A stretch of DNA of 64,000 nt from Pandoraea faecigallinarum (GCF_001029105.3 NZ_CP011807.3:1860001-1924000), one strand, 5' to 3'. Numbered from the stretch's first letter, positions 27,483 through 38,512 are shown. The notes: generated from the sequence alone by a model not told the origin. Made by a program: numbers and translations.

Positions 27483-28319
27483 ATGAATGCGAACGTTCGC
27501 GACACATCCAACACCACGCCGCCTGTCGACGCCCCACAGCGATCTGACGGCGCGCGCGACGCCGTGCCGGCCGCTCAGGCCTTGCCGGGGGCTGCCGGAG
27601 CGTCGCCGACCTTCAGCCCGCTATACCAGCAGATCAAGGGGCTCATTACCCAGAGCCTGCAAGCCGGCGAATGGAAGCCCGGCGAAATCATCCCCAGCGA
27701 AGTCGATCTGGCCTCACGTTACAAGGTGAGCCAGGGAACGGTGCGCAAGGCCATCGACGAACTGGCCGCCGAGAATCTCCTCGTGCGCAGGCAGGGGCGC
27801 GGTACCTTCGTCGCGACCCATCACGAAGACCGGGTGCAGTTCCGGTTTCTGCGTCTCGCGCCCGATTCGGGCGAACCCCATCACCCGCCCAGCCGCCTGA
27901 TCGAGTGCCGCCGTATGCGCGCACCGGCCGAAATCGCGCGTCAGCTTGAGTTGCGTGCCGGCGATGGCGTGATTCTGATTCGCCGCATGATGGATTTCTC
28001 GGACCGCCCGACGGTGCTCGACGAAATCTGGCTGCCGGGCTCGCTGTTTCGTGGGCTGACTGCGGAAAAACTCAATGAATACAAGGGGCCGATGTACGGC
28101 CTGTTCGAAGATGAATTCGGCACGCGCATGATTCGCGCCGTGGAAAAAGTCCGTGCAGTGGCCGCGGACGACATGACGGCGGATTTGCTCAAGGTGCCGA
28201 AGGGTTTCCCGTTGCTGAGCGTGGAGCGTGTTTCGTTCACCTACGGCGACAAACCGGTGGAAGTCCGCCGGGGCTGGTATGTCACCACGGAACATCATTA
28301 CCAAAACGAACTGAGTTGA
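27483..28319 (+). CDS. GntR-family transcriptional regulator (HutC/UTRA type)
   Basis: The 278-residue regulator has an N-terminal Ala/Pro-rich stretch (about 1-40), a GntR winged helix (FSPLYQQIKGLITQSL, IIPSEVDLASRYKVSQGTVRKAIDEL) and a C-terminal UTRA ligand domain (RLIECRRMRAPAEIARQL, VILIRRMMDFSDRPTVLDE). Two palindromes with TCTTAT/ATAAGA halves lie just upstream and are its probable operators. It is flanked by mdh and the sdh-gltA operon, so it probably controls central carbon genes in response to a TCA-related metabolite. The ligand cannot be read from sequence. Confidence 0.9.
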   Translation: MNANVRDTSNTTPPVDAPQRSDGARDAVPAAQALPGAAGASPTFSPLYQQIKGLITQSLQAGEWKPGEIIPSEVDLASRYKVSQGTVRKAIDELAAENLLVRRQGRGTFVATHHEDRVQFRFLRLAPDSGEPHHPPSRLIECRRMRAPAEIARQLELRAGDGVILIRRMMDFSDRPTVLDEIWLPGSLFRGLTAEKLNEYKGPMYGLFEDEFGTRMIRAVEKVRAVAADDMTADLLKVPKGFPLLSVERVSFTYGDKPVEVRRGWYVTTEHHYQNELS

Positions 28320-28542
28320 CGGATTCGGTCGGCGAATTCGGTCTGCAATTGCATTGAGAGGGTAGGGCGACTTTTCCGGGGGCGTGCCGGTGTCGTGGCC
28401 GGCGGGTGCCTGAGAGTCGAGGCTTGGGGGCGGCGTGTCGTGCGCCGTTGGCAGGAATTTCCGAACCATTGGAACCGGTATGGTGCAACGCACTAGAATC
28501 GGCGCTAAAATTCGGAGTTGATGTAACTACATGGGGTCTAGC

Positions 28543-28956
28543 ATGGCTGAAGTGGTAAAAAAAGAGCGGCCAGTCTACAGGAATATTGGTATCGGACAGA
28601 TTGTCTCGTACCGTCTCCCGCCGGCTGGTATCGTTTCGATTCTGCACCGTATTAGCGGTGTCATCTTGTTCCTTCTGTTGCCGTTCGCACTGTATTTGTT
28701 CGAACAGAGCCTCACGTCGGAACTGACCTTCGACACGCTTCGAAGCGTCGCCTCCAACTGGTTTGTCAAGCTCGTCATCCTGGCGTTGTCGTGGGGCTTC
28801 CTGCAGCACTTCTGTGCCGGCGTGCGCCACCTGCGCATGGACTTCAATCACGACGCAGTGAGCAAGGAAGCCGGCAAGAACTCGGCGGTGGTGGTCCTCG
28901 CCGTGTCGCTGGTGCTGACGCTGGCCGTGGCTCTCAAGCTTTTCGGAGCGTTCTAA
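28543..28956 (+). CDS. sdhC: Succinate dehydrogenase cytochrome b556 subunit
   Basis: The 137-residue membrane subunit of complex II has three transmembrane helices. The quinone-site SILHRISG motif is near residue 33, and the haem-ligand region FCAGVRHLRMDF is in the second helix. It anchors SdhAB and passes electrons to ubiquinone. The ATG at 28543 (MAEVVKKERP) is preferred by family comparison; an ATG four codons earlier is also in frame. It is the first gene of sdhCDAB-sdhE-gltA and is separated from sdhD by one base. Confidence 0.95.
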   Translation: MAEVVKKERPVYRNIGIGQIVSYRLPPAGIVSILHRISGVILFLLLPFALYLFEQSLTSELTFDTLRSVASNWFVKLVILALSWGFLQHFCAGVRHLRMDFNHDAVSKEAGKNSAVVVLAVSLVLTLAVALKLFGAF

Positions 28957-28957
28957 G

Positions 28958-29323
28958 ATGGCACAGAACAATATCGGTTCGAAGCGCCTCGTCGTTGGCG
29001 CCCACTACGGCCTGCGCGACTGGATTGCCCAGCGCATGACCGCGGTCATCATGGCCGTCTATACCGTGATCCTGCTGGTGTGGTTCTTCATCGCCAAGGA
29101 CTTCTCCTACGAAGGCTGGGCCGGCATCTTCTCGCATCAGTGGATGAAGCTCGCCACGTTCGTCACGCTGCTCGCGCTGTTCTATCACGCGTGGGTCGGT
29201 GTGCGCGACGTCTGGATGGACTACGTCAAGCCCGTCGGTGTGCGACTGGCGCTGTACGCGCTGACGATCGTCTGGCTGCTGGCTTGTGCCGGCTACGCCG
29301 CCCAGATTCTGTGGAGAGTGTAA
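28958..29323 (+). CDS. sdhD: Succinate dehydrogenase hydrophobic membrane anchor
   Basis: The 121-residue anchor has three transmembrane segments. The LFYHAWVGVRDVWMDYVKP stretch contains the haem-binding His and the Asp-Tyr pair of the ubiquinone site. GLRDWIAQRMTAV near residue 18 is characteristic of SdhD. It starts one base after sdhC and ends three bases before sdhA, which indicates tight translational coupling. Confidence 0.95.
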   Translation: MAQNNIGSKRLVVGAHYGLRDWIAQRMTAVIMAVYTVILLVWFFIAKDFSYEGWAGIFSHQWMKLATFVTLLALFYHAWVGVRDVWMDYVKPVGVRLALYALTIVWLLACAGYAAQILWRV

Positions 29324-29326
29324 AGA

Positions 29327-31102
29327 ATGGCTGCAATTAAAAATTCGCTGCCGCGCCGCCGCTTTGACGTCGTCATCGTGGGCGCAGGTGGTTCGGGCAT
29401 GCGCGCTTCGCTGCAACTGGCCAAGGCCGGTCTGTCGGTGGCAGTGCTGTCCAAGGTGTTCCCCACCCGTTCGCATACCGTGGCCGCTCAGGGCGGCATT
29501 GGCGCTTCGCTCGGCAACATGAGCGAAGACAACTGGCATTACCACTTCTACGACACCATCAAGGGTTCCGACTGGCTCGGCGACCAGGATGCGATCGAGT
29601 TCATGTGCCGTCAGGCGCCGAATGCCGTCTACGAGCTGGAACACTTCGGCATGCCGTTCGACCGTAACCCGGACGGCACGATTTACCAGCGTCCGTTCGG
29701 CGGTCACACGGCCAACTACGGCGAGAAGCCCGTCCAGCGCGCTTGCGCGGCTGCCGACCGCACCGGTCACGCGCTGCTGCACACGCTGTATCAGCAAAAC
29801 GTCGCGGCCAAGACCCATTTCTTCGTCGAGTGGATGGCCCTCGACCTGATCCGCAACGAAGAGGGCGACGTCCTCGGCGTGTCGGCGCTGGAACTCGAGA
29901 CCGGCGAAGTCTACCTGCTCGAAGGCAAGTGCACGCTGTTCGCCACCGGCGGTGCCGGTCGCGTTTATGCGGCGTCGACCAATGCGTTCATCAACACCGG
30001 TGACGGGCTGGGCATGGCTGCTCGCGCAGGCATTCCGCTCGAAGACATGGAATTCTGGCAATTCCACCCGACCGGCGTGGCCGGCGCGGGCGTGCTGATT
30101 ACCGAAGGCGTGCGCGGCGAAGGCGGTATTCTGCGTAATTCGAACGGCGAGCGCTTCATGGAGCGCTACGCGCCGACGCTGAAGGATCTGGCGCCGCGTG
30201 ACTTCGTGTCGCGTTCGATGGACCAGGAAATCAAGGAAGGCCGGGGTTGCGGCCCGAACGGCGACTACGTGCTGCTCGACCTCTCGCACATCGGTGCCGA
30301 GACGATCATGAAGCGTCTGCCGTCGATTCGCGAAATCGCTCTGAAGTTCGCCAACGTCGACGCGATCAAGGAGCCGATCCCCGTCGTGCCGACCATCCAC
30401 TATCAGATGGGCGGTATTCCGACGAACTACAACGGTCAGGTCGTGGTGCAGAAAGATGGCTCGTCGGTGCCCGTCAACGGCTTCTACGCAGTGGGCGAAT
30501 GCTCGTGCGTGTCGGTCCATGGCGCTAACCGTCTGGGTACGAACTCGCTGCTCGACCTCGTGGTGTTCGGCCGCGCTGCCGGTAACCACATCGTGGACTT
30601 CGTCAGGAACCACGGCGAACACAAGCCGCTGCCCGCCGATGCCGGCGAGAACGCACTGGCGCGTCTGGGCCGTCTCGAAGCATCGAGTTCGGGCGAGTAC
30701 GCACAGGACATTGCCAACGACATTCGCGCGACGATGCAAAAGCACGCCGGCGTGTTCCGTACTTCGGACCTGCTCAAGGAAGGCGTGGACGAGATCAAGC
30801 AAGTGGCCGAGCGCGTGTCGCACGTCCACCTGAAGGACAAGTCGAAGGTGTTCAATACGGCGCGTATGGAAGCGCTGGAAGTCGACAACCTGATCGAAGT
30901 GGCCAAGGCCACCATGATTGCAGCGGAAGCCCGTAAGGAAAGCCGTGGTGCGCACGCGCACAGCGACTATCCGGAGCGCGACGACGCCAACTGGATGCGC
31001 CACTCGCTGTTCTTCAGCGAAGGCAACCGTCTGGAATACAAGCCGGTGCAGATGAAGCCGCTGACCGTCGACTCCGTTCCGCCCAAGGCGCGTACGTTCT
31101 AA
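29327..31102 (+). CDS. sdhA: Succinate dehydrogenase flavoprotein subunit
   Basis: The 591-residue catalytic subunit has the FAD Rossmann motif VVIVGAGGSGMRA (about 15-27). The covalent-FAD His is His50 in FPTRSHTVAAQGG. Substrate-site residues are in FWQFHPTGVAGAGVLITEG and in SCVSVHGANRLGTNSL. The C-terminal RKESRGAHAHSDYPERDD binds near the flavin. Covalent flavinylation would use SdhE, encoded in the same operon. Confidence 0.98.
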   Translation: MAAIKNSLPRRRFDVVIVGAGGSGMRASLQLAKAGLSVAVLSKVFPTRSHTVAAQGGIGASLGNMSEDNWHYHFYDTIKGSDWLGDQDAIEFMCRQAPNAVYELEHFGMPFDRNPDGTIYQRPFGGHTANYGEKPVQRACAAADRTGHALLHTLYQQNVAAKTHFFVEWMALDLIRNEEGDVLGVSALELETGEVYLLEGKCTLFATGGAGRVYAASTNAFINTGDGLGMAARAGIPLEDMEFWQFHPTGVAGAGVLITEGVRGEGGILRNSNGERFMERYAPTLKDLAPRDFVSRSMDQEIKEGRGCGPNGDYVLLDLSHIGAETIMKRLPSIREIALKFANVDAIKEPIPVVPTIHYQMGGIPTNYNGQVVVQKDGSSVPVNGFYAVGECSCVSVHGANRLGTNSLLDLVVFGRAAGNHIVDFVRNHGEHKPLPADAGENALARLGRLEASSSGEYAQDIANDIRATMQKHAGVFRTSDLLKEGVDEIKQVAERVSHVHLKDKSKVFNTARMEALEVDNLIEVAKATMIAAEARKESRGAHAHSDYPERDDANWMRHSLFFSEGNRLEYKPVQMKPLTVDSVPPKARTF

Positions 31103-31117
31103 GGGATTCGCAAGATC

Positions 31118-31819
31118 ATGAAACGCATTTTTGAAGTCTACCGCTACGATCCGGACAAGGACGCTGCACCGTACATGCAGACCTACGAGGTCGAACTCGA
31201 CGGTCACGAGCGCATGCTGCTCGACGCTCTGGTCAAGCTCAAGAAGATCGACGAAGGCATCGCTTTCCGCCGCTCGTGCCGCGAAGGCGTATGCGGTTCG
31301 GACGCGATGAACATCAACGGCAAGAACGGTCTGGCCTGCCTGACCAACATGAACGATCTGCCGAACAAGATCGTGCTCAAGCCGCTGCCGGGTCTGCCCG
31401 TCATTCGCGATCTGATCGTGGACATGACGCACTTCTTCAACCAGTACCACTCGATCAAGCCGTACCTCATCAACCCCGAGCCGGCGCCGGAGAAGGAGCG
31501 TCTGCAATCGCCCGAACAGCGCGATGAGCTCGACGGTCTGTACGAGTGTATTCTGTGCGCGTCGTGCTCGACGTCGTGCCCGAGCTTCTGGTGGAACCCG
31601 GACAAGTTCGTTGGCCCGGCCGGTCTGCTCCAGGCTTACCGCTTCATCGCGGATAGCCGCGACACGGCGACCAACGAGCGGCTGGACAACCTGGAAGACC
31701 CGTACCGTCTGTTCCGCTGCCACACGATCATGAACTGTGTCGACGTTTGCCCGAAGGGTCTGAACCCGACGAAGGCTATCGGCAAGATCAAGGAGCTGAT
31801 GGTGCGTCGCGCCGTCTGA
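31118..31819 (+). CDS. sdhB: Succinate dehydrogenase iron-sulfur subunit
   Basis: The 233-residue protein carries three clusters: [2Fe-2S] in FRRSCREGVCGSDAMNING with the later LAC, [4Fe-4S] in CILCASCSTSCP, and [3Fe-4S] with CHTIMNCVDVCPKGLNP. All ligands are present. It carries electrons from SdhA to the SdhCD quinone site. It lies 15 bp downstream of sdhA. Confidence 0.98.
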   Translation: MKRIFEVYRYDPDKDAAPYMQTYEVELDGHERMLLDALVKLKKIDEGIAFRRSCREGVCGSDAMNINGKNGLACLTNMNDLPNKIVLKPLPGLPVIRDLIVDMTHFFNQYHSIKPYLINPEPAPEKERLQSPEQRDELDGLYECILCASCSTSCPSFWWNPDKFVGPAGLLQAYRFIADSRDTATNERLDNLEDPYRLFRCHTIMNCVDVCPKGLNPTKAIGKIKELMVRRAV

Positions 31820-31829
31820 TTCGACGATC

Positions 31830-32102
31830 ATGCCGGATAACACTCACCAGTCCGATCCGGTAAAACGTGCCCGCCTGCGCTGGCGGGCACGCCGCGGTTT
31901 GCTGGAAAACGACCTCATCCTCGAACGATTCTTCGCCAAGTACGAAGCCTCGCTGACCGACGAGGATGTGGGCGCCCTCACGAAGTTGCTCGATCTGAGC
32001 GATAACGATTTGATGGATCTGCTGCTAGCGCGTAAAGAGCCCGAGGCGGATCTGGACGGGCCGGACGTGCGGCGCCTGCTGGCGCTTCTGCGTGCCGTGT
32101 AG
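31830..32102 (+). CDS. sdhE: FAD assembly factor SdhE
   Basis: The 90-residue helical protein promotes covalent attachment of FAD to SdhA. The family RGxxE motif appears as RARRGLLENDLILERFF (about residues 20-36), which contains the conserved Arg-Gly and Glu residues. It lies 10 bp after sdhB and 29 bp before gltA, as is usual in betaproteobacteria. Confidence 0.95.
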   Translation: MPDNTHQSDPVKRARLRWRARRGLLENDLILERFFAKYEASLTDEDVGALTKLLDLSDNDLMDLLLARKEPEADLDGPDVRRLLALLRAV

Positions 32103-32131
32103 GGGTTTTGGAATTTTTTTGAGGAAGCGAT

Positions 32132-33433
32132 ATGACTCCGTCTGATGTTAAAGCCACCCTATCTTTCTCTGACGATTCGCCCAGCGTAGAGCTGCCGATT
32201 TATCAGGGGACGATGGGCCCGGATGTGATTGACATCCGCAAGCTGTACGGCCAGACCGGCAAATTCACGTATGACCCCGGCTTCATGTCGACGGCGTCGT
32301 GCAATTCCGCCATCACCTACATCGATGGCGACAAGGGTGAGCTGCTGTACCGCGGCTACCCGATCGAGCAGCTGGCGACCCACTGCGACTTCCTCGAAAC
32401 CTCGTACCTGCTGCTCAAGGGCGAACTGCCCAACGCGGCACAGAAGAAGGAATTTGTCGACACCGTGACCCGTCACACGATGGTTCACGAGCAGATGAAC
32501 TTCTTCTTCCGTGGCTTCCGTCGCGACGCCCACCCGATGGCCGTGCTGACCGGCTCGGTCGGTGCCCTGTCGGCGTTCTACCATGACTCGCTGGACATCA
32601 ATAACCCGAACCACCGCGAAGTGTCGGCGATTCGTTTGATCGCCAAGCTGCCGACGCTCGTCGCCATGGCGTACAAGTACAGCATCGGTCAGCCGTTCGT
32701 GTACCCGAGCAACGACCTGTCGTACAGCGCGAACTTCATGCGCATGATGTTCGCGAACCCGTGCGAAGAGTACAAGGTCAACGACGTGCTGGTGCGCGCT
32801 CTGGACCGTATCCTGATCCTGCACGCCGATCACGAGCAGAACGCTTCGACCTCGACCGTCCGTCTGGCCGGCTCGTCGGGCGCCAACCCGTTCGCCTGTA
32901 TCGCTGCCGGTATCGCATGTCTGTGGGGTCCGGCGCACGGTGGAGCGAACGAAGCCGCGCTGAACATGCTCGAACAGATCGGTTCGCCGGACAAGATCCC
33001 CGAATTCATCAAGCAGGTGAAGGACAAGAATTCGGGCGTGAAGCTGATGGGTTTCGGTCACCGCGTGTACAAGAACTACGACCCGCGCGCCAAGCTCATG
33101 CGCGAGACGTGCTACGAAGTGCTCAACGAACTCGGCCTGCACGACGACCCGCTGTTCAAACTGGCCATGCAGCTCGAAAAGATCGCCCTGGAAGACGAGT
33201 ACTTCGTGTCGCGCAAGCTGTACCCGAACGTCGACTTCTACTCGGGTATCGTTCAGCGCGCGCTGGGTATCCCGACCTCGATGTTCACCTGCATTTTTGC
33301 GCTGGCCCGTACCGTGGGCTGGATCGCGCAGTGGAACGAGATGATCGGCGAGCCGGATCAGAAGATCGGTCGTCCGCGTCAGCTGTTCATCGGTCACACG
33401 CCGCGCGAAGTCGCGCCGATCGACAAGCGCTAA
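32132..33433 (+). CDS. gltA: Citrate synthase (type II)
   Basis: The 433-residue hexameric-type citrate synthase condenses acetyl-CoA and oxaloacetate. Catalytic His residues lie in [18 protein letters not shown] and [17 protein letters not shown]. The catalytic Asp is in [27 protein letters not shown] is the CoA/oxaloacetate loop. GAGGAAG lies 7 bases before the ATG. It is the last gene of the sdh operon; GC-rich hairpins follow (33449-33476). Confidence 0.98.
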   Translation: MTPSDVKATLSFSDDSPSVELPIYQGTMGPDVIDIRKLYGQTGKFTYDPGFMSTASCNSAITYIDGDKGELLYRGYPIEQLATHCDFLETSYLLLKGELPNAAQKKEFVDTVTRHTMVHEQMNFFFRGFRRDAHPMAVLTGSVGALSAFYHDSLDINNPNHREVSAIRLIAKLPTLVAMAYKYSIGQPFVYPSNDLSYSANFMRMMFANPCEEYKVNDVLVRALDRILILHADHEQNASTSTVRLAGSSGANPFACIAAGIACLWGPAHGGANEAALNMLEQIGSPDKIPEFIKQVKDKNSGVKLMGFGHRVYKNYDPRAKLMRETCYEVLNELGLHDDPLFKLAMQLEKIALEDEYFVSRKLYPNVDFYSGIVQRALGIPTSMFTCIFALARTVGWIAQWNEMIGEPDQKIGRPRQLFIGHTPREVAPIDKR

Positions 33434-33448
33434 GCCCTGTCGAGGCGT

Positions 33449-33476
33449 CCGGCACGGCCCCCGCTTGCCGTGCCGG
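33449..33476 (+). terminator. Possible terminator hairpin after gltA
   Basis: CCGGCACGGC and GCCGTGCCGG form a 10-bp stem 16 bp after the gltA stop. A second small stem (CCTTGCCG/CGGCAAGG) follows within 30 bp. No T-run is present, so the effect may depend on Rho. Confidence 0.45.
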
Positions 33477-33717
33477 CACCGCAACCTTGCCGAAACGGCA
33501 AGGCGGTGCGGCCCGCAACGAGCCCTCGTTGCGCTATATTCGAATTCACGGCACAGGCTGCCGTGATTCGCACAAATCCCCGGTTCATCGTGCGTTTACC
33601 GCCCGGTTTTCCGGGGATTTCGTATTCCGCCGGCGCGAAAGCGCTATGGCATAATCAAAAGTTCACAGAACGATATTCCGCGTTCTCAGAACGACAATTT
33701 CGCCCCGCGTTTTTATC

Positions 33718-35127
33718 ATGGCCAAGACGCTGTATGACAAGTTGTGGGATGCACACGTCGTGCATACCGAGGACGATGGCACGACCGTGCTTTACATCGA
33801 CCGTCATCTGTTGCATGAGGTGACCAGTCCGCAGGCGTTTGAGGGCCTAAAACTCGCGCAGCGTCCGGTCTGGCGCCTCTCGGCCAACCTTGCCGTGTCG
33901 GACCATAACGTGCCGACCACCGACCGCACGCAAGGCATTGCCGACCCGGTCTCGCGTCTGCAAGTCGATACGCTCGACGCGAACTGCGACGGATTCGGCA
34001 TTACCCAATTCAAGATGAACGACGTCCGTCAGGGCATCGTGCACGTGATCGGACCGGAGCAGGGCGCGACGTTGCCCGGCATGACGGTCGTCTGCGGCGA
34101 CTCGCACACGTCCACGCATGGCGCCTTCGGCGCGCTGGCGTTCGGGATCGGCACGTCGGAAGTCGAGCACACGCTTGCCACGCAGACCTTGCTCATGAAG
34201 AAGAGCAAGAACATGCTGGTGAAGGTCGAAGGCACGCTGCCGCGCGGCTGTTCCGCGAAGGATATCGTGCTGGCCGTCATCGGCCGGATCGGCACGGCGG
34301 GCGGCACCGGTTACACCATCGAGTTCGCCGGTTCGGCCATCCGCTCGCTCACCATGGAAGGCCGCATGACCGTGTGCAACATGGCCATCGAGGCGGGGGC
34401 GCGTGCCGGTCTGGTCGCGGTGGACGACACGACGATCAATTACGTGAAGGGCCGTCCGTTCGCCCCGACCGGCGTGGAATTCCAGCAGGCCGAGGCCTAC
34501 TGGCGCACATTCCATACCGACGCCGGAGCGGCTTTCGACCACGTGGTCGAAATCGACGCCAACACGCTGCGCCCGCAAGTGAGCTGGGGCACGTCGCCTG
34601 AAATGGTGGTGAGCATCGAGGACCGCGTGCCGGATCCCGAGAAAGAAAAGGACCCCGTCAAGCGCAGCGCCATGGAGCGCGCGCTCGAGTACATGGCGCT
34701 CACGCCGGACACCCCGATGGCGAGCATCAACATCGACAAGGTGTTCATCGGTTCGTGCACGAACTCGCGTATCGAAGACATCCGTGCCGCGGCCTACGTC
34801 GTGAAGAAGCTCGGTCGACGTGTCGCGTCGAACGTGCGTCTGGCGATGGTTGTGCCGGGTTCCGGTCTCGTGAAGCAGCAGGCCGAGCAGGAAGGTCTGG
34901 ACAAGGTTTTCAAGGCGGCGGGCTTCGAGTGGCGCGAGCCGGGTTGCTCGATGTGTCTGGCGATGAACGCCGACCGTCTGGAGGCGGGCGAGCGTTGTGC
35001 GTCGACGTCGAACCGTAACTTTGAAGGCCGTCAGGGCGCGGGCGGGCGTACCCATCTGGTGAGCCCGGCGATGGCGGCGGCGGCGGCCATCGAAGGCCAT
35101 TTCGTGGACGTGCGCCGTCTCGTCTGA
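33718..35127 (+). CDS. leuC: 3-isopropylmalate dehydratase large subunit
   Basis: The 469-residue aconitase-family subunit works in leucine biosynthesis. [4Fe-4S] ligands lie in [12 protein letters not shown] and [30 protein letters not shown] and DVPTTDR-like NVPTTDRT are LeuC signatures. It works as a heterodimer with LeuD. The start at 33718 has a weak ribosome binding site in an AT-rich leader; no leucine-rich leader peptide was recognised upstream. Confidence 0.97.
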   Translation: MAKTLYDKLWDAHVVHTEDDGTTVLYIDRHLLHEVTSPQAFEGLKLAQRPVWRLSANLAVSDHNVPTTDRTQGIADPVSRLQVDTLDANCDGFGITQFKMNDVRQGIVHVIGPEQGATLPGMTVVCGDSHTSTHGAFGALAFGIGTSEVEHTLATQTLLMKKSKNMLVKVEGTLPRGCSAKDIVLAVIGRIGTAGGTGYTIEFAGSAIRSLTMEGRMTVCNMAIEAGARAGLVAVDDTTINYVKGRPFAPTGVEFQQAEAYWRTFHTDAGAAFDHVVEIDANTLRPQVSWGTSPEMVVSIEDRVPDPEKEKDPVKRSAMERALEYMALTPDTPMASINIDKVFIGSCTNSRIEDIRAAAYVVKKLGRRVASNVRLAMVVPGSGLVKQQAEQEGLDKVFKAAGFEWREPGCSMCLAMNADRLEAGERCASTSNRNFEGRQGAGGRTHLVSPAMAAAAAIEGHFVDVRRLV

Positions 35128-35182
35128 CGCGCACGCATCGATTTATCCGTTGTTTGACAATTTCTTTGATAGAGACAACACC

Positions 35183-35311
35183 ATGAAGAAACTGTGGACG
35201 CTGATCGGTGCGGTGCTGCTGTTGGGCGTGGCAGGTTGCAACACGATGGCCGGGCTTGGCAAGGATACCCAAGCCGCCGGCTCGGCCCTCGAGAACGCCG
35301 CGAAGAAGTGA
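35183..35311 (+). CDS. Entericidin A/B-family small lipoprotein
   Basis: The 42-residue lipoprotein has a short signal ending in the lipobox LLGVAGC (Cys19). NTMAGLGKDTQAAGSALENAA follows in two parts, the entericidin core. A toxic-antidote role is known for the Escherichia coli EcnAB pair; here a single gene is embedded between leuC and leuD, a position conserved in Burkholderiales and probably only a shared transcript. The start ATG at 35183 lies in the AGAGACAACACC leader with a modest GAGA. Confidence 0.9.
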   Translation: MKKLWTLIGAVLLLGVAGCNTMAGLGKDTQAAGSALENAAKK

Positions 35312-35443
35312 TGCGACGGTGCGTGTCGCGGGCAAGGGTCAAAGGGGCCCAAGTCCGGCGCACGCCTTTGAGATTCTCGGTTTTGACGGCGCTGTCCCTA
35401 AGCGGCAGGTCGTGACCGAACTGTTTTGATCAGGTGGTTCGTG

Positions 35444-36094
35444 ATGGAAAAATTTACCGTCCATACGGGGTTGGTGGCACCGCTGGATCGCGAGAACGTG
35501 GATACCGATGCGATCATCCCCAAGCAATTCCTGAAGTCGATCAAGCGCACGGGCTTCGGCCCGAATCTGTTCGACGAGTGGCGTTATCTCGATGTAGGTC
35601 AGCCGGGCCAGGATTGCAGCAAGCGTCCGCTCAACCCGAATTTCGTGCTCAACCAGCCGCGCTTCCAGGGCGCAACGGTGCTGCTCGCGCGCAAGAACTT
35701 CGGCTGCGGCAGCTCGCGCGAGCATGCGCCGTGGGCGTTGCAGCAGTATGGCTTTCGGGCCGTGATTGCGCCGAGTTTCGCCGACATCTTCTTCAATAAC
35801 TGCTACAAGAACGGGCTGCTGCCGATCGTGTTGTCCGAGATGCAGGTCGATCATCTGTTCAACGAGACGGCGGCGTTCAATGGCTATCAGTTGACCATCG
35901 ATCTGGACAAGCAGGCGGTGATCACGTCGGACGGCCGTGCCTACGAGTTCGATATCGCACCGTTTCGCAAATATTGCCTGGTGAACGGTTTCGACGACAT
36001 CGGCCTGACGCTGCGTCACGCCGACAAGATTCGCGCCTACGAGGCCGAGCGGCTCGCCAGGCAGCCGTGGCTCGCAACGCGTTTGCCGGGTTGA
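35444..36094 (+). CDS. leuD: 3-isopropylmalate dehydratase small subunit
   Basis: The 216-residue swivel-domain subunit pairs with Leu[17 protein letters not shown] and the substrate loop [18 protein letters not shown] (about residues 82-99) are diagnostic. The start at 35444 (MEKFTVHTG) is chosen over an ATG six codons earlier because it matches the family N-terminus. It is separated from leuC by the entericidin gene. Confidence 0.97.
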   Translation: MEKFTVHTGLVAPLDRENVDTDAIIPKQFLKSIKRTGFGPNLFDEWRYLDVGQPGQDCSKRPLNPNFVLNQPRFQGATVLLARKNFGCGSSREHAPWALQQYGFRAVIAPSFADIFFNNCYKNGLLPIVLSEMQVDHLFNETAAFNGYQLTIDLDKQAVITSDGRAYEFDIAPFRKYCLVNGFDDIGLTLRHADKIRAYEAERLARQPWLATRLPG

Positions 36095-36129
36095 GACCCG
36101 CGCACGCAGGGCACATCCAAGGAGATTGC

Positions 36130-37197
36130 ATGAAAATCGCTGTGTTGCCGGGTGACGGCATTGGTCCGGAAATCGTGACGGAAGCCGTCAATGTGCTCAA
36201 CGCACTTGGCGAAAAGTTCGAGCTGGAAGAAGCGCCGGTCGGCGGCGCAGGTTACGAGGCGGCGGGTCATCCGCTGCCGGACGCGACGCTGAAGCTGGCC
36301 AAGGAAGCGGATGCGATCCTGTTCGGCGCCGTCGGCGACTGGAAGTACGACTCGCTCGAGCGCGCGCTGCGCCCCGAGCAGGCGATTCTGGGTTTGCGCA
36401 AGCATCTGCAACTGTTCGCCAACTTCCGTCCGGCCATCCTGTACAAGGAACTGGCAGAGGCTTCGAGCCTCAAGCCGGAGATCGTGGCAGGCCTCGATAT
36501 CCTGATTATTCGCGAGTTGAACGGCGATATTTACTTCGGGCAGCCCAAGGGCTTCCGTCAATCGCCGGACGGGGCTTTCGAGGGGGCACGCGAAGGTTTT
36601 GATACCATGCGCTATAGCGTGCCGGAAGTGGAGCGTATCGCACACGTGGCGTTCCAGGCAGCCGCCAAGCGCGACAAGCGTCTTTGCTCGGTCGACAAGG
36701 CCAACGTGCTGGAGACTTCGCAACTGTGGCGCGACACGATGATCGAGGTCGCGAAGCAGTATCCGGACATCGAGTTGTCGCATATGTACGTCGATAACGC
36801 CGCGATGCAACTGGTCAAGGCCCCCAAGAACTTCGACGTGGTGGTGACGGGTAACATGTTCGGAGATATCCTGTCGGACGAAGCCGCGATGCTCACGGGC
36901 TCGATCGGCATGCTGCCCTCGGCGTCGCTGGATGCCAACAACAAGGGGCTGTACGAACCGTCGCACGGTTCGGCCCCCGATATCGCCGGCAAGGGTGTGG
37001 CCAATCCGTTGGCGACGATCCTCTCGGCGGCCATGATGCTGCGTTACACGCTCGGCCGTGCCGAACAGGCCGACCGTATCGAGAACGCGGTGAAGAAGGT
37101 GCTGGCGCAGGGGTTGCGCACGCCCGATATCTGGCAGGAAGGCGCGACCAAGGTCGGTACGCGCGAAATGGGTGCGGCAGTGGTGGCCGCACTATAA
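36130..37197 (+). CDS. leuB: 3-isopropylmalate dehydrogenase
   Basis: The 355-residue NAD-dependent oxidative decarboxylase begins [16 protein letters not shown]. It carries [13 protein letters not shown], the substrate-binding Arg region, and the [26 protein letters not shown] metal-site block (split here by description). [17 protein letters not shown] is the cofactor loop. AAGGAG lies 8 bases before the ATG. It completes leuCDB. Confidence 0.98.
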   Translation: MKIAVLPGDGIGPEIVTEAVNVLNALGEKFELEEAPVGGAGYEAAGHPLPDATLKLAKEADAILFGAVGDWKYDSLERALRPEQAILGLRKHLQLFANFRPAILYKELAEASSLKPEIVAGLDILIIRELNGDIYFGQPKGFRQSPDGAFEGAREGFDTMRYSVPEVERIAHVAFQAAAKRDKRLCSVDKANVLETSQLWRDTMIEVAKQYPDIELSHMYVDNAAMQLVKAPKNFDVVVTGNMFGDILSDEAAMLTGSIGMLPSASLDANNKGLYEPSHGSAPDIAGKGVANPLATILSAAMMLRYTLGRAEQADRIENAVKKVLAQGLRTPDIWQEGATKVGTREMGAAVVAAL

Positions 37198-37257
37198 CGT
37201 TGACGGGGCGTCGGGAGACGCCCCTCGGCGCAATTGCAACGATAAGAGAGTGGATAA

Positions 37258-38388
37258 ATGAAAACCGTAGGTCTGGTAGGTTGGCGGGGCATGGTCGGTT
37301 CGGTTCTGATGCAGCGCATGCAGCAGGAGAACGACTTTGCCTTGATCGAGCCGGTGTTTTTCAGCACCAGCAACGCGGGCGGCAAAGCCCCGTCGATGGC
37401 GAAGAACGAAACTTCGCTGAAAGACGCCAATGATGTCAACGAGCTGAAAAAATGCGACATCATCATTACCTGCCAGGGCGGTGACTACACAACGGATATC
37501 TTCCCGAAGCTTCGCGCCGCGGGTTGGAACGGTTACTGGGTGGATGCGGCATCGACGTTGCGCATGAAGGACGATGCGATCATCGTGCTGGACCCGGTCA
37601 ACCTTGACGTCATCAAGAACGCGCTTACGAAGGGAACGAAGAACTTTGTCGGCGGCAACTGCACGGTCAGTTGCATGCTGATGGGGCTGGGCGGTCTGTT
37701 CCAGCACGGTCTGGTCGATTGGCTCACGTCGATGACGTATCAGGCGGCTTCGGGCGGCGGCGCGCAGCACATGCGCGAGCTGCTGACGCAGTTCGGCAAG
37801 ATCAACGCCGAAGTCAAGGCGCTGCTCGACGACCCGCACTCGGCCATTCTCGAGATCGACCGCAAGGTGCTCGCCAAGCAGCACGCGCTCACGGCCGACG
37901 AAACCCGGCAGTTCGGTGTGCCGCTGGGTGGTAACCTGATTCCCTGGATCGACAAGGACCTGGGCAACGGCCAGTCGAAGGAAGAATGGAAGGGCGGCGC
38001 CGAGACCAACAAGATTCTGGGTCTGGGCGACGGTTTCCCGGGCACGCGCGCCATTCCGGTCGACGGTCTGTGCGTGCGTATCGGTGCAATGCGCTGTCAT
38101 AGCCAGGCGCTGACCATCAAGCTTACGAAAGATGTGCCGTTAGACGAACTGACCGACATCATCGGCCAGGCGAACGACTGGGTGAAGGTGGTGCCGAACA
38201 CGCGCGAAGCGTCGATGACGGATTTGACGCCCGCTGCCGTGACCGGCACGATGACGATCCCGGTGGGCCGCCTGCGCAAGATGTCGATGGGTCCGGAGTA
38301 CCTGTCGGCATTCACGGTGGGCGATCAACTGTTGTGGGGCGCGGCGGAACCGCTGCGCCGCATGCTGCGGATCCTGCTCGACGCTTAA
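37258..38388 (+). CDS. asd: Aspartate-semialdehyde dehydrogenase
   Basis: The 376-residue NADPH-dependent enzyme of the lysine, threonine and methionine pathway has the cofactor motif [18 protein letters not shown]. The nucleophile is Cys135 ([11 protein letters not shown]), at the position numbered 135 in the Escherichia coli enzyme. [16 protein letters not shown] supplies the substrate Arg and the catalytic His. It follows leuB by 60 bp, probably in the same transcript. Confidence 0.98.
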   Translation: MKTVGLVGWRGMVGSVLMQRMQQENDFALIEPVFFSTSNAGGKAPSMAKNETSLKDANDVNELKKCDIIITCQGGDYTTDIFPKLRAAGWNGYWVDAASTLRMKDDAIIVLDPVNLDVIKNALTKGTKNFVGGNCTVSCMLMGLGGLFQHGLVDWLTSMTYQAASGGGAQHMRELLTQFGKINAEVKALLDDPHSAILEIDRKVLAKQHALTADETRQFGVPLGGNLIPWIDKDLGNGQSKEEWKGGAETNKILGLGDGFPGTRAIPVDGLCVRIGAMRCHSQALTIKLTKDVPLDELTDIIGQANDWVKVVPNTREASMTDLTPAAVTGTMTIPVGRLRKMSMGPEYLSAFTVGDQLLWGAAEPLRRMLRILLDA

Positions 38389-38512
38389 GCGTTGCAGCGT
38401 ATCGGTAAGGCGTGAAGAACGGCGGCCCGCGAGGCCGCCGTCCGCGCTTTGGGAGGCGCCCGGTGTGGCACGGGCGCCAGTGACAAACGACTGACAGGCT
38501 AGACCAGACACA

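Noticed and set aside
28934..31843. 969-residue open frame antisense to sdhD-sdhA-sdhB
   Set aside because: It lies across three conserved genes on the other strand; its composition (His/Val/Arg-rich) is that of a GC-driven shadow frame.
35183..35311. Leucine leader peptide between leuC and leuD
   Set aside because: The 42-residue product is not Leu-run-rich in the leader sense and has an entericidin lipoprotein signature with a clear lipobox.
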